Program-made: the position numbers and the translations under genes
The notes under the pieces: model-generated
The model's input: only the letters and a program-made list of their open reading frames with translations
Database searches by the model: none
What the model was told of the DNA's origin: nothing
In this document: positions 26,061-41,489 of the stretch, piece after piece
Layout: each line of letters opens with the position of its first letter
Numbering within the stretch: position 1 is the first letter of the stretch
Assembly: GCF_029168945.1 (NCBI RefSeq)
Contig: NC_083608.1
Span: 18,556,136 to 18,620,135, forward strand
Length of the DNA: 64,000 nt
Direction of reading: 5' to 3'
Source: Cannabis sativa
Lineage: Eukaryota > Streptophyta > Magnoliopsida > Rosales > Cannabaceae

Positions 26061-28316
26061 TATAAGTTTGTGCATTCAACCCATTTGTAAAGGGTAAGAT
26101 TGGAATTTTAAAGCATTTTTAGTCAACTTTGTTTGTGAATTTTTTTTCTTTTTTAATTTTTTTTTTTTTAAAATAAGGCTTGTCTTTTCATCTCTAGCAT
26201 GTAATGAGTACCCTATTACTCTGCCATTTTTATTTTCCTCTTGGTTGATATTAGGTCCGGTTCCATTCATCCTTTCATCTCCTTTTAGGGTTTTCAATCT
26301 CTCTCTTTTTTCTTTGTTTCCTTTCATCCCTTTCATCCCTTTCATCCCATTCATAATGCTCATAAAATAGCTTCAATCTTACCTCTGTTTTTTGTTTTTT
26401 ATCCTTCTTCTTTTTTGTTCTGGCCATCGATTCTCTACTTCCAGGTTGCCGACAACCCATTTCATTTTGGTTGGTATTGTGGTTTGAGTTTATCCAAGGT
26501 AAGTGTATTTTCATCATGATCATATAATATTGATATTACTCTCTGGTTTTTTGTTTTTTTTCTTCCTTCTGGTTTTGGCAACCCATTTTATTGTTGGGTT
26601 GTGTTGTAATATTACTCAATCACTCACAACCATTGCTTGTACTGATATTGGTTGAAGCACTCTGATTCCCCTTAAATAAGAGAGGTATGTGTTCATGTGT
26701 ATGTCAATGTCAATCTGTGTATAAGACTCATTCTCCTAATACACCAAGCAAAGAATGAATGAAGTGGTGCAACTCTATTTTCTTGTTGGTCAATGCTAAA
26801 AAAGAGTATTTATTAAAAAAAAACTAACCCATATGATAGAATGTTGTTCTCTGTATGTATGATTCTTTGCCTCTTTTGACTTTTGATATTTCTTGCTTTG
26901 GTCTCTTCATCAAGAGAGTATTTGGCAGAGAGTATGTGGTCTCTTTTTCTTTCTTATTACATATTTTTTCACAACAAGCTATAACGGGCAAATAAGAATC
27001 TTTTGCTAAGTAGTTTCTCTTCAAAAATAATATGTTATATATGCCAATAAAGTGACGTGAGTATGTATGGTTTGGTGGCTAGACATGTCAGTATAACTTT
27101 TGCCTAAAACACACTCAAATGTGAGAAAGGGAGTTAGAAGTAATCACAAAAAATTTGGCTTGAAAATCATGTTTTTTTAAAACTTAAAAACATGGTTTAG
27201 TATATAATAATCAACTTGCTCTTACTACATAAATTAAATTAGGCATAAGTCAATATATAATTTGTTTTTAAGTTAGTTTTGATTGTTCCCCATTTAAACT
27301 TTTCTTTGATATATGTTCACAACTATACTTTTTCAGTGTGTGTTTCATAATGAATAAAATAGTAGATTAAAAGGAACACAAGGAGACTAACAGGTTGATT
27401 TGCTTCTTTCTATTAATTCTCCATTTTTTCACATGGTTCACATGCTTTCATAATTTTGTAATGGAGTTTTAATTTACTTGCTTTACATAACTGGTTTTTA
27501 TTGTTATATTTTTAATTGGTTGTTTAATATAACTAGTTTTTTGTTTTAGTAGTTTAATTTTATAAGTTCTTTCTTAAGAATTTTTATATGGTATCTCTTG
27601 GTCAAAAATACAAGCATGATACGGTTTTCATTTAAAAAAATCCAGATTGAGTGAACTTAATTGCTCTAAAGAAGTTTCAATGAAATTTCTATTTTTATTT
27701 TGGATTTTGACATTCCCATCCCTCTTATGTATTTCATTGTTGTGAGGTATTGTTTTATGTTGTTGTGCTTCTATTTATTTTGTTATTCTCAATTTAACAG
27801 CAAGTATTTTCTTGTACTAATTCTAAAGCATTTTCTATTTGTTTTCACTTATTGTTGCATGTGTTTGTTAAGAGCAATGCAGAAAACATTATTAAAATTA
27901 TTGGTGAGATTGTTTGTTAAGGGAAATGCATATCTTTTGTTTTACAAAAAAAAAAACTCCAATTGTTTGATCAAATGTTACCTAAATTGGTTTTAGTTTG
28001 TGATTCAATTGGAGATATTGTAGTATAAGGTTAGTTATTAGGATTATGTGTTTATTTTTAAATTTTATTATGCATCTTTTATGACATATTTACTTTATTT
28101 AAATAATGTATCTGGTTTTAAATGTTTGTAATGTTTTGTAGGGTATACTCTTTTAGAATATATATTTTATTATGTTTATGAAACTGGTTTTATTCTTCAG
28201 TTTTTATTGTTTAAGAGCTTATAAACCGGTTTTATGTATTAAATTTTATTAATTGTAATTATTATCATCCTTTCTATTTTATTTCGTTTTCACTTTGTAT
28301 TTATATTTTTTAACAG
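26061..28316 (+). other. 5' noncoding region of the MULE Ulp1-like gene
   Basis: Holds a short TTTCATCCC tandem run (about 26319-26350) and an acceptor TTTTTTAACAG directly before the ATG at 28317, so an intron lies in the leader. Open frames such as 26076-26523 (minus) and 27700-27996 show no recognisable domain and are probably chance. Motifs of the AAACYRGTTT type occur at about 27488, 27529, 28181 and 28223. Confidence 0.45.
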
Positions 28317-31152
28317 ATGGAACGAGTTGCTGAAACAGGTTCAGTTATTGGCGGTAAAAGAAAATCTTCTCGTAATATTGGTGGTATATCAAAAAAGGGT
28401 AAAGCAAAGAAAAATATGGTATGTTTATACATTTTACATGTTATGTGTTTGTATTATTGTATTAAGATATGCCTTTTTTTTCTTTTTTTTTTTAATTTGA
28501 ATATGTTTAATTATTATTCACATTATTTTTTGTTAATTTTTAAGAAAAGTTGTCTGATTCCATAGATGATGAGCATATTTTTGATTTTATAAGTAAAGAT
28601 AAAAAGAAAACCCTGTTGAAGTCTGTGACAAGAAGAAAGCGCCTGACGGAACCGAGTGGTTCATCTATTCCTGCTGCCCCTACGGTAATTATAACAGGAA
28701 ACTGGTTTCTTTTTGTCAATTGTATATTTTGTTATAATTTAGTTTTATTGTTGTGAAACTGGTTTTTATCCCTTATATATTTATTTGTAGGTTATATGTT
28801 TCATTATTAAACTAGTTTTATGTAGGTCAAAGTTGTTTTGATTTTTGTGAAACTTTTTTTTTTGTTTTTGTATTTGTTTGTTTATTTTTGTTATTTGATA
28901 TTTTAAATTATTTTTCTGTTTGTTTCTTGAATTTATATCTCAGGTGTTTTATTTTAAAATTAAACCCAAAAAGAGATTCGGAGGTGTTGCTCAAGATTTC
29001 AACGATACAAGTGTCCTCCTTGAAATGAAGTTAAGATTTTCACGTGAGCAGGAAAAAATCTTTCAAAAGACGCCATTTGGGTTTTTGTTTGATATGCATA
29101 CACTTGTTTTTCAAAAAGAATTGGTGCATCTTATGTTATTAAGGCAACTTAACACGGAGAGGGATGATCAGGAGTGTTGGTATAAGATAGGTTCTAAAGC
29201 CGTTAGATTTGGAGTAGAGGAGTTTTCCGCTATAACTGGTTTTAATTGTGGTGGTCAATACGACTTGAAACCTCTTAGCAAAAAGAAGATGTTAAAGTTT
29301 AAATCTAGGATGTTTCCTAACTTTGGCATTACTGACAAAGTCACAAGAAGGGATGTGAGAGATGTTTTTCTTGATCAAGAATTTTTCATTGATGATGATG
29401 ATGTAGTTAAGATGAGTGTTGTGTATTTACTCTCTTGCTATTTGTTTGGATTTACACATGACAAAAAGGTAGATAATTTTCTTTTTGGGCTTGTTAATGG
29501 TGATGATTATCTAGATGTTCTAAATGGTTTTGCATTTGGAAAAATGCTTTGGGAGAGGACATTCTACTATTTGACAATTGCTATTAAGGATGGTAATTCT
29601 ATATTTAATGAACTTGAAGCAAAGGATAAGAAGTTCAAGAAGTACAAACTTCTTGGATTTGTTGTTCCCTTTCATGTTTGGCTTTGTGAGATTATTCCTA
29701 GCTTGTCCCCTGAATATTGTGTGAGGAAAGGTTCTGATTTTCGCCGAATACTTAATTGACAAAGTTTCGATGTTCCTGGTTTTGTGACTTTACTTGAAAA
29801 GGTTTTCAATAACCATGAGGTATAATAGTCTTTGTACCTGGTTTTACTATTTGATTTTTTTATTTGGCTTGTTTTATAGTATAGAAATTGGTTTTTAACA
29901 TGTCATTGTAGATGATTTTCGTCTTACTGATGCTGAGAGACGTAATCGTCTTTTGAAGAATTTTAAGTTTCAACTCGTGTATCTTCCTAAGAGTGTGGAT
30001 GATGAGAAGGTAAGAAACCAGTTTTCAAATATTTTTTTTACAAATTGTTTTGCTAACATTTCATATTATCTTTTTTAATATTTTTTTGTGTCTTTTGTAG
30101 GATTTTGAGGAGAAGTTTGAGAATATTTGCAGAAATTTATCATTTATTAAAGATTCTCAAGCATCCAATTGTAATGAGATGGCAATCTTCAAAGATGAGT
30201 TTTCTGGGGATTTGGCTAAGTTGAGTGAGATGATTGAAAAGATGAACTCCAAAAACCATGAAAAGATGGACACAGCCGATTTGTTTGGTGCTTCTTATAG
30301 AGAGGTAGATCGTTTATTATTGTTTATATTAACGAAATTATTAGTTTCTTTTAATTTTTATATGTAATTATTCTTTAGTATAATTGATTATCACATTAAA
30401 ACTGGTTTTTTTTTTAAAAAAAAGTTGTTACTATTTTTTGATTAATTTTTCTTTTTGTATTGTATTTTTTCCTTTATGTTTTTTTTAAGAAACTGTTCTT
30501 TTTTAAAAAAAAAATTGAAGAATCAGTTTAATTTGTTGTTGATTAAACTAGTTTTAATGTTGGCACCGTTTTTTAAGTTATTTTTTGTTCTATTATTTTT
30601 TTTTTTATGTTGTTGTTGAAATAGCTTTTTGAAGTTAATATGACTTTTTTAATATAGTTACCCTTACGTTTTTTCTTATTGTTTTTGTATGAAACTGGTT
30701 TTCTTCTCTTTTAGTCAAAATATTTATTTTTTTCTTATTGTTTTGTGTATGAAAATGGTTTTCTTCTCTTTTAATCAAATTATTTAATTTTTTACAGGCT
30801 TATTATCGGGATTTGTCTGATGATGTTGGTGATCTAGAATTGTCAGTTCCCACTGTTAAGTCTACGGTACATGTTTTAACCATTTTTTTGTATATTTTGA
30901 AACCAGTTTATGTGATTTTGAATCTTTTTTTTCCCTTTTTATATAACTAGTTTCTTTTTGTTATGTAGGTTCATGAGGACAATGTTGATTATGGTCAATA
31001 TTATTTGTCTCCTGATGTTATGAAAGTTGTTGACAATACAATCAAAGACGTTTTGTGTTCAAAAGATCAGTCTTCTTGTGAAAAAAAAAATAATATGGAA
31101 ATGATTGTGTTTGATGATTCTTATCAAACGCCAGAAAACCCAAAACGCATTC

Positions 31153-31647
31153 TGTTAGGGTTTATAAAACACTTAAGAAATATATAAATTACAGATCTAA
31201 ACATATTCCTAAAGTGCTTTAATATAGAAAACCCTAAATCACAAATCTATAGAACCTTTGCTAAATTAAAGAAGAAGAAGATGATAAAAGATGAGCGGAA
31301 GCACTAACCTGAAGCCATTGTTGGAGATTGCAGAGAAGGTTTTGATCTTCCAAGAATACACTATTTTCTTAAGTATTTTCTCTGATGGGGAAGGAGAGAA
31401 TATAGAAACCCTAGTGTTTCTTGGGGACCACTACCTATTTATAGACTCATCTTAGAATGAGTTTTGAGTATTTATAATTTGACCCCTCAACAAATTATAA
31501 ATTAACTTATGGTATCTGTACATTATTTCCATGACAATTTAATACTCTTTTGATACCCATAACATAATTGGTCACTTAATTTTGTATCACACTTTATAAT
31601 AGCATATACATTATACATATGTGCCCACAAAGGATTTTAATCCAACA
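31153..31647 (-). repeat. 3' LTR of the nested copia element
   Basis: In plus orientation it starts TGTTAGGGTTTATAAAAC and ends TTTTAATCCAACA. A copy of the LTR TATA box (CTATAAATAG, minus) is at 31435-31444. Confidence 0.96.
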
Positions 31648-31662
31648 ATCTCCCACTTGGGC
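31648..31662 (-). other. Polypurine tract of the nested copia element
   Basis: GCCCAAGTGGGAGAT on the minus strand immediately before the 3' LTR start TGTTGGATT. Confidence 0.9.
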
Positions 31663-32049
31663 AACATATGTTACCTGATAAATGTATAACCTTATGAGCT
31701 CAAAATTTGCTATTATGTAAAGGTATTCACAACAATCTCGTCCATCAACTATACCCATATAGGATCAAAGTGATTTTCGTCATATCAATCATGACTAAAC
31801 CCATCAATGGTCACATATACAAATATAGCCAAATGACATAGATCAATCATGGATGTGTAGCATGGAAATTACATGCAATGTGAACCGAACATGCCTATTT
31901 CCAATTGGTCCTCCTTAAACCAAAGTGAGGTCAGACTTAAACATAGCAAAACAGAGTGAACAAACTGAAAAACTTTATTTCTGATCAGAAAATAACCAAA
32001 TACATAAATGTCTTAAACAAACATAAAGCAAAGAAAATACAAACTCCCA

Positions 32050-35000
32050 CTAAATCATGATATCCTCAAGTAATACTACACCCATATGAGCAGTATGCCC
32101 ATGAAAGACCTTGGGTGGTAATCCTTTTGTGAGCGGATCTGCTATCATGGAGTTTGTCCCAATGTGCTCTATGGATATCTGTCCACTCTGCACTCTTTCT
32201 TTCACAACTAGGAACTTTATGTCAATATGCTTTGACTTGGATAAGCTCCTATTGTTATTGGAATACAGCACTGCTGATTTATTGTCACAAAATATCTTAA
32301 GTGGTCTTTCAACATTCTCCAAAACGCAGCCTAGTGACAAAGTTTCTCAGCCATATTCCCTGATTTGATGCCTCATAACACGCTACAAATTCAGCTGCCA
32401 TAGTGGAAGAAGCTATAAGTGTCTGTTTGACACTTTTCCAGGATATAGCTCCTCCAGCTAACAGGAAAATGTAGCCTGATGTAGACCTTCTGCTATCTTG
32501 GCATCCAGCGAAATCAGAATCAGAATACCTTACGACCTCCAAATGATCTGATTTCCTGTATGTGAGCATGTAATCTTTTGTTCTCTGAAGATACCTCATA
32601 ACCCTTTTGGCTGCTATCCAATGGTCCATACCAGGGTAGCTTAAATATCTGCCTAACATCCCAACAATGTACACGTTATCTGGACGCGTACATACCTGAA
32701 GATACATTAGACTCCCTACAACTGATGCATAGGGAATCTTTTTCATTTCTTGAATTTCAAGGCTACATTTAGGGCATTAACTAAGACTGAATTTGTCTCC
32801 TTTAGCAACAGGGGTGTCACCTGGTCTACAATCTTGCATGCCAAACCTTTTGAGTACTTTATCGATATAGCTCTTTTGTGATAATCCAAGAATACCCTGA
32901 GAATGATCTCGACGTATTTGAATTCCTAATACAAAAGAGGCGTCACCAAGATCTTTCATCTCAAATTGCTTAGATAGAAATCTCTTGGTTTCGTGCAATA
33001 AGCCTATATCATTAGTGGCAAGCAATATGTCATCGACATATAGAACCAGAAATATGTATTTACTCCCACTGAACTTGTGATATACACAATCATCAATAAT
33101 ATTCATCTCAAAACCAAATGAGATAATTACTTGATGAAACTTGTGATACCACTGACGAGAAGCTTGCTTGAGTCCATAGATGGATTTCTTTAATTTGCAA
33201 ACCATATTCTTTGGGTCACCAACCACAAAGTTTTCTGGTTTCTCCATATAAATTGTCTCATCAATGTCGCCATTGAGAAACACTGCTTTTAACATCCATC
33301 AGAAGTAACTCAAGGTCAAAATGAGCAACAAGTGCCAATATTATCCTAAAAGAGTCTTTCGATGAAACCGGAGAGAAAGTCTCTGTATAATCAATGCCTT
33401 GTTTCTGAGTATAGCCTTTTGCTACAAGACGTGCCTTAAATCTCACCACATTACCATATTCATCCTTCTTGGTTTCAAGTATCCACTTACAACCAATTGG
33501 TTTTACACCTTCTGGTAATGGGACAACTTCCCAAACTTTATTGTCTTGCATAGACTTATTCTCTTCATCCATAGCATCAATCCACTTTTGAGAGTTAGAA
33601 CTTTTCATGGCCAGATGCAAGTTGATTGGATCATCTTCCATCATTCCATTTTTCATCCTCATGTTCTTGAAGAAATACAAAATAGTCATCTGAAATAGCA
33701 TTTCTTCTCTCTCTTGTGGATCTCCTTAATGGCTCTTGTTCTTGAGGGTGTTGAATTTGTTCTTCTGGAACAATAGCCTCATCCTGATTTGGGAGTTGTT
33801 CAACATTGTCTTGTTGAGGTTCCGAATTCATTTCTTGATCAATGACAGGTGTGGAAGCCTGAACATTGTCTAAAATGATAGTAGGAACTGAGTTTGAATT
33901 CAATTCCTCCTAAAAAACAATGTCTCTAACCTTATTTCTCCCCCAAATTCAACATCCTCAAAAAATTTTGCAGTTCCCATCTCAAAAATATTTCTGACAG
34001 TGGGATCATAAAACTTATAGCCCCTAGATCGCTCGGAATAACCAATAAAGTAGCTGCTAACTGTTTTGGAGTTCAATTTATTTTCATGTGGCCTATAAGG
34101 CCTTGCCTCAGCTGGACATCCCCAAATGTGGAAATGCTTTAGACTATGCTTTCGACATGTCCAAAGCTCATAAGGTGTTTTTGCAACTGCTTTACTAGGT
34201 ACTCTATTCAAAATGTAAGCTGTTGTCTTTAATGCTTCTCCCCAGAGGGACCTAATCTCTATTGGCACCTAATCTCTTAGTTTTTTGGTCTGTTTTCCCT
34301 TGATACAATCTACACAGACATTGAAATCTGTGAAAGTCAAGAGACTCTAAAATGTCATCAGACACAAGACGCTCAATTCTACCTCTTGAGATATGACCTA
34401 AGCGTTTATGCCATAATGACGCTGAATTTTCTTTATTTAATTTGCGTTTAGTACCTCGTGATTCCACATGCAAGGTTTTATTATAGGATGCAATTGTTTC
34501 TAGCAAATAAAGATTGTCATAAGTATTCAAATAACCAGTTCCAATAATATTTGAATTTAAAGACAAAGTAAACTGATTGTTTCCAAATGAACAACAATAT
34601 CCAAATTTGTCCAACAAAGAAACAGAAACTAAATTCCGTCTAAAAGACGGCACAACAAAAGTGTCTTTCAAATCCAAATAAAAAACCAATCTGAAATGCC
34701 CAATTGCTTCCACTTCCACCGATTGTCCATCGCCCACAAAGATGTATCTTTTACCATCACTTGGCTTTCGGTAGCTCAGGCAACCCTGCATAGAAACACT
34801 TATGTGAGTAGTAGCACCAGAATCTATCCACCAAGTGTTTCTAGGTACTGAAACTAAATTAACCTCAGAACAGACCAAAGCAAGATTAATACCTTTCTTT
34901 ACATGACATGCGTGATATTTGGCACAATCTTTCTTCACATGTCCAGCTTGGTTACAAAAGAAACAACCCTTAGAATCCTAATGTTGTTTCTTTTGAACTG

Positions 35001-35650
35001 GACCCTTAGCAGCTTCATTGTCAAATTTTCTTTTCTTACCCTTATCCTTAGGGGTAGTGGCAAAGTGAGCACTTTCAGTTTGTCCTTTTTTAACCTTTCT
35101 TCCTCTTGCACACAATGAGAAATGAGCTCGTTGAGAGTCTATTTCTCCTTTTGACAGTTGTAACTAATTTTAAATTGGTTAAACTGTGGAGGAAGCGTTA
35201 ACAAAACCATGAGTACAAGTACATCATCCGAAAGCTCAATCTTAAGTGTCCTTAATCTTGAGATAATATGATGCATTTCCATAATGTACTCCCTTGCATT
35301 TCCTTGACCCTTATACTTCTTGTTCATTAAAGAACCAAGAAGTGTTGTCATTTCAACCTTATCGTTTTTAGCAAAACGTTCCTCAATTTGTTCAAGGAAA
35401 TTCTTGGCCATAGTAACCCCTTCGGATTCTGTGCCCCAAGTAGGCTTCTGGAATGTTGTGTTTCATAATCATTAGACTCATGCGATTTGAACAATCTCAC
35501 CTCTCAAATTCCCTTTTATCATCATGGGAACTTTCCTTAGTGAGAGGTGCATGTTGTTCATTCCTTAGTGCATGGTCTAAATCCATACATACCAGAACTA
35601 TAAGTAAGTTCCTTTTCCAATCCTTGAAATTGGTTCCATTAAGCATTGGA
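32050..35650 (-). pseudogene. Copia gag-pol polyprotein of the nested element, broken
   Basis: Reading down the minus strand: gag of the UBN2 type (LNGTNFKDWKRNLL from about 35645; FLEQIEERFAKNDKVEM; DVLVLMVLLTLPPQF), a CCHC knuckle (CFFCNQAGHVKKDC, about 34960), a protease region with TWWIDSGATTHI, and a pre-integrase motif (LWHKRLGHISRGR). Integrase is joined from GANR straight to [20 protein letters not shown] (about 34255), so most of its catalytic core is deleted. Reverse transcriptase follows (CKWILETKKDEYG; catalytic LYVDDILLA at about 33040), then RNase H ending ADPLTKGLPP (about 32105). Stops include 35497-35499 and 35139-35141 (Trp expected) and one near 32777 (Gln expected); frame changes occur near 35430, 33290 and 32320. 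No active product is possible. Confidence 0.92.
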
Positions 35651-36285
35651 ATATAATTAATATTAGGAGATATTGAGGCAGCAGAAGATGAACTAGCTGA
35701 ATATAGAACAAATAAAACAAGCTCATACTAATATACTTAATTAAATAATAAATTCAAAAATTGGTTAATCCCATCTCAAGATACCAAACACACATTAATA
35801 TCAAGTCTTTGGACAGTAATATTAACTGTAAGCGGTACTCTTGGTGTAGCAATCAAATATTGACAATAAAACTGTGCCAAACAATAGGTTAATCTTTGGA
35901 CTAACGTATTGCTTACACAAAATACCTTATAATTTATCGCCACAGGTACGTTTGAAATCTAGCAAAATATTCACTTACCTTTGGGTTAGTCAATATATGC
36001 ATCAATTACAAACACACAACCATCCTAATATTTAAATAAATTAATCTACACAAAAGTGGTCACTTTGGCGACATATTATTTCAATCAATTTACTCAAAAT
36101 ATTAGTCATAAATCAACACCAAAATTTGAATTAAATTGTTTGAACCAAAATATATAATAATACTAATATATATATAAATACATTATTTTAAGATGTAAAC
36201 AATAATATACTGCAACTATATATAGTTAAATCTGAAGCCAAGCCCAATACAATTCAAAATAAAAGATTGATAATATAAACTAAAA
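35651..36285 (-). other. Leader of the nested copia element, inner part
   Basis: AT-rich noncoding sequence between gag and foldback element B. Further leader pieces lie at 37306-37736 and 39360-39617. Confidence 0.5.
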
Positions 36286-37297
<1,012 letters not shown>

Positions 37298-37744
37298 AAC
37301 TAAAATTAACTCATGAAGCATCCTACATAAAAAATAAAATTGTATATATATGTATGATATACGCTGACACTCCTTGATCAAAAAAATAATAATAAATTAA
37401 ACTGAAGCCAAAACAATCGAAAGAATATATATGTATTCCGACTGAAACCGAACACCGACCGAAGCTGAAGCCAAAAACGAAAACATATATCATTCGAATA
37501 AAACAAAAAATTCTCTGGGCTGAAGCCAAAGCAAAACACATCCAAAAAAGAAAAGACGATTGATATTATACATAAGACAAAAGTTAATTTGAATAATATA
37601 TATCTCATAATCGTACAATTAGTTAATTATATATATAATATGACTTACTCCAGAAGCCGCGTCAATCACAATAATTATAATATCAAATATTATTCAATCA
37701 GACTAAAGGTGAATATTTACAGTAATCAAAAACATATTATCAAA

Positions 37745-39127
37745 GGGAAATTTGACATTTTATGCTAAAAGGTTACACATGGTTTTAAAATATTCCCCCT
37801 CACTACACATTTTTTAACTATACTTTTAATTCTTTTCTAACCCTAAAATACCCTTCTATCAAAACCAAAAAACCTCACCTTCATTTCTCTCTCTCTCATT
37901 CTCTCGTTTTCCCTCAGCCACCACCACCCACCAAAACCAACCGGACCACCACCCACGACGACCTTAGCCGCACCTCAACCACGTCGGACGACAACCACGC
38001 AGGCAGACCTCCAAAAACTTTATTTTTCTCACAAAAATCTTCATTTTTCTCACCCTAAAAGTAATGGGTAAGTGTTTTTTTATACAAAATATTGTTGGAT
38101 TTTATTATATTGTATGGATCTACACATTATTCGTTGTATTATGTCATTTTTGTGACCTGAAATGAAAGTAGAGTTCGAACCCAAACGCTGGTTTTTTTCT
38201 GGGTTTTTTGAATTTTTGCGATTTTGTACACCATTGTGCGATTTTTTGTGCGATGCCAACATAAATCAGAGGTCAGGGATGACTTTCATTCTTTTTGGCG
38301 ACATTAAACGATGTCCTTGCGATTTTGTGCGATGTTGTGCGATTTTGTAATTTGTGTGCGATATTTTTACATCATTATGCGATAATACTTTTGTTTTTTT
38401 TTTATTATTTTCTTGTTGTGTTTTTTGTGCGATATTATTTTGTGCTTGTTCGATTATTGTGCGACATTATTTTTTTCTTGTGCGACATTATGCGATTATT
38501 GTGCGACATTGTTTAGAAAATAATAAAAAATGAAACAATGTCGCACAATAATCGCATAATATCGCACAAGAAAAAAATAATGTCGCACAATAATCGCACC
38601 AGCACAAAATAATATCGCACAATGTCGCACAAAAAACACAACAAGAAAATAAAAAAAAATAAAGGTATTATCGCATAATGATGTAAACATATCGCACACA
38701 AATCACAAAATCGCACAAAATCGCAAGGACATCGTTTAATTTCGCCAAAAAGAATGAAAGTCATCCCTAACCTCTGATTTCTGTTGGCATCGCACAAAAA
38801 ATCGCACAATGGTGTACAAAATCGCAAAAATTTGAAAAACCCAGAAAAAAAAAACCAGTGTTTGGATATGAACTCTACTTTCATTTCAGATCACAAAAAT
38901 GACATAATACAGCAAATAATGTGTAGATCCATGAAATATAATAAAAACCAACAATATTTTATATAAAAAATACTTACCCATTACTTTTGGAGTGAGGAAA
39001 ATGAAAATTTTTGTGAGGAAAATAAAGCTTTTGGAGGTCCGACTGCGTGGTTGAGGCGCGGCTGAGGTCATCGTGGGTGGTGGTCCGGCTTGTTTCGGTG
39101 GGTGGTGGGTGGTGGTGGCTGAGGGAA

Positions 39128-39208
<81 letters not shown>

Positions 39209-39351
39209 GAAATGAAGGTGAGGTTTTTTGGTTTTGATGGAAGGGTATTTTAGGGTTAAAAAAGAATTAAAAGTATAGTTAAAAAATGTATAGTGAGGAG
39301 GAATATTTTAAAACCATGTGTAATCTTTTAGTATTAAATGTCAAATTTCCC
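37745..39351 (+). mobile_element. Foldback element C, a 1.6-kb near-perfect palindrome
   Basis: Starts GGGAAATTTGACATTTTATG and ends TAAATGTCAAATTTCCC, with flanking TTATCAAA at 37737-37744 and 39352-39359. Nearly the whole element is two mirrored arms of about 770 bp meeting near 38525: for example CCATGGTTTTAAAATATT-like ends, TTCGAACCCAAACGCTGG against its reverse complement near 38860, and GATGACTTTCATTCTTTTTG against the complement near 38745. The central part is dense in GCGAT/ATCGC units. The right arm carries a GA run. No transposase is present. Subterminal CCCTAAAATACCC is shared with A and B. Confidence 0.93.
39131..39209 (+). repeat. GA microsatellite in foldback C
   Basis: About 78 bp of GA units with one C interruption near 39195, at the place where the left arm has only a short CT run (about 37887-37905). 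Confidence 0.9.
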
Positions 39352-39617
39352 TTATCAAAACATATATGCAAAACATATATGTCAGAAGAGGATTTACATA
39401 TATAGGCGCTACATGTATATATTCAAGCCAAAATTACATGCATGAATTCTTACGGCATATAATAGTACTGAACATATATCAATAAATAGAAACATATATT
39501 TAGACTGTATCCTAAAAATTGCGGCAGCAGTATAAAGAAAATAAAACCCTAATTTTCAAAATCTCCAAATTTTATAAACAATAAAATGATCAGATCTTCA
39601 ATTAATTCAACAAAGGT

Positions 39618-39630
39618 GGCTCTGATACCA
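39618..39630 (-). other. Primer binding site of the nested copia element
   Basis: TGGTATCAGAGCC on the minus strand, two bases inside the 5' LTR. It is the usual plant copia site, complementary to the 3' end of initiator methionine tRNA. Confidence 0.9.
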
Positions 39631-39632
39631 CT

Positions 39633-40125
39633 TGTTAGGGTTTATAAAACTTAAGAAATATATAAATTACAGGTCTAAACATATTACTAAAGTGCTTTAA
39701 CATAGAAAACCCTAAATCACAAATCTATAGAACCTTTTCTAAATTAAAGAAGAAGAAGATGATAAAAAATGAGCGGAAGCACTAACCTGAAGCCATTGTT
39801 GGAGATTGCAGAGAAGGTTTTGATCTTCCAAGAATACACTATTTTCTTAGGTATTTTCTCTGATGGGGAAGGAGAGAATACAGAAACCCTAGTGTTTCTT
39901 GGGGACCACTACCTATTTATAGACTCATCTTAGAATGAGTTTTGAGTATTTATAATTTGACCCCTCAACAAATTATAAATTAACTTATGGTATCTACACA
40001 TTATTTCCATGACAATTTAATACCCTTTTGATACCCATAACATAATTGGTCACTTAATTTTGTATCACACTTTATAATAGCATATACATTATACATATGT
40101 GCCCACAAAGGATTTTAATCCAACA
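39633..40125 (-). repeat. 5' LTR of the nested copia element
   Basis: Nearly identical to 31153-31647. On the minus strand it would hold the element promoter: CTATAAATAG at 39912-39921. Confidence 0.96.
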
Positions 40126-41489
40126 CATTCGGAAGGAGAGTTCTATTGTATTGTCTCCTTTTATAACTGATTTTGGATCATCTGATTCAGGCAAAGACAG
40201 CTTGATGAATATTTTGATTGGAGATAAATTGATAGTTGATGGGCTTAATCCTTTTAAAAATGAGATTGGAGATAATAACACTAGTCAGCAGTGTTTGAAG
40301 TTCATTCAATGGTTAGAGCATAATATAAATATGAAAAGGTAATCTAAGTTTTTTAGTTTTTTATTTTGCGTTTTGTATATATGTGTTTTTGTTAGCTTTC
40401 TAATTTTTTCTTTATTTTTTTATATGTAGCACTAAGAAGAAATACTCCGACATTGATAATAAGATTGATCCCCCTATGGACTTCAGTTTTATTCAGATTG
40501 ATGAGAAAATGTGGTTTTACACACTCCAAACTTGTGGGAAGTTCATTTCAAATTCTGTAAGTTTTTTTAATTTTTTTCTTATACATTATATTTTTTGTGT
40601 TTTTTGTTTTAATGTTTGTATAAAACTAGTTTTATTGTGTGTTTTATTTTTGAATAACGAGTTTTAGTTTATTTGTTTAATAACTAGTTTCTTGTGTTTT
40701 TTTTTTCCTGTGTAGCATATGAATGTTGCTTTCTATTATCTAAGAAAGAAAGTTAAACAAGATCATCTTTGAACCAAAGGATAACAACAACCGATTGTGT
40801 GTTTGATCAGTTGATTTTCAGCGAATATAACAAATTTTTGGAAAATCATTCCAGTTCGAGCACAATTAATTTTGATAGTGTTATATCTCGCTATATTCTT
40901 GGAGAATATTTGTTTTCAAATACTGCTTGGGTTTTCACAGATCATGTTCTTATAATTGTTCATGTGAAAGATCAATCTCACTGAATTTTGATCCATTTTA
41001 GCATCAAGGACATGATGCTTAATGTTTACAACTCTTTATCTGGGTTACGCAATCAGAACAAGGCCTTGGCCCATGTTAAGGCATATTCTGTGATGTTGCC
41101 TTATTTCTTGGAATTCCTCAACTTTTATGCATTGAGGCCAAATCTTAGCATGGAAGTTGGTCCATATTCTGTGGGAATTAGGGAGCCTCTTAATTATACC
41201 TTCATTAAGGGGCTGCCTACTCAAAAGAAGAGGTAAATTTTCTAACTTTATAATAGAAACTAGTTTTATTAATACTGTTTATTAATATTCCTTTAATTTT
41301 CTTATTATAACCAGTTTTATAATATATATTTTATGTTTGATATTTTTATATTTTTGTTTGTTAAAACTTTTATTAAATACAGTGATTGTGGAGTTTTTGT
41401 GATTAAGTTTGCTGATTTGTTCATCAATGGGAAGATAAATGAGATACCACGAAATATGGCTGATAGGATTGCAACTTACAGAATAGATT

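Noticed and set aside
38080..38966. Phe/Cys-rich open frames in foldback C
   Set aside because: They come from GCGAT/ATCGC repeats read in both arms; not coding.
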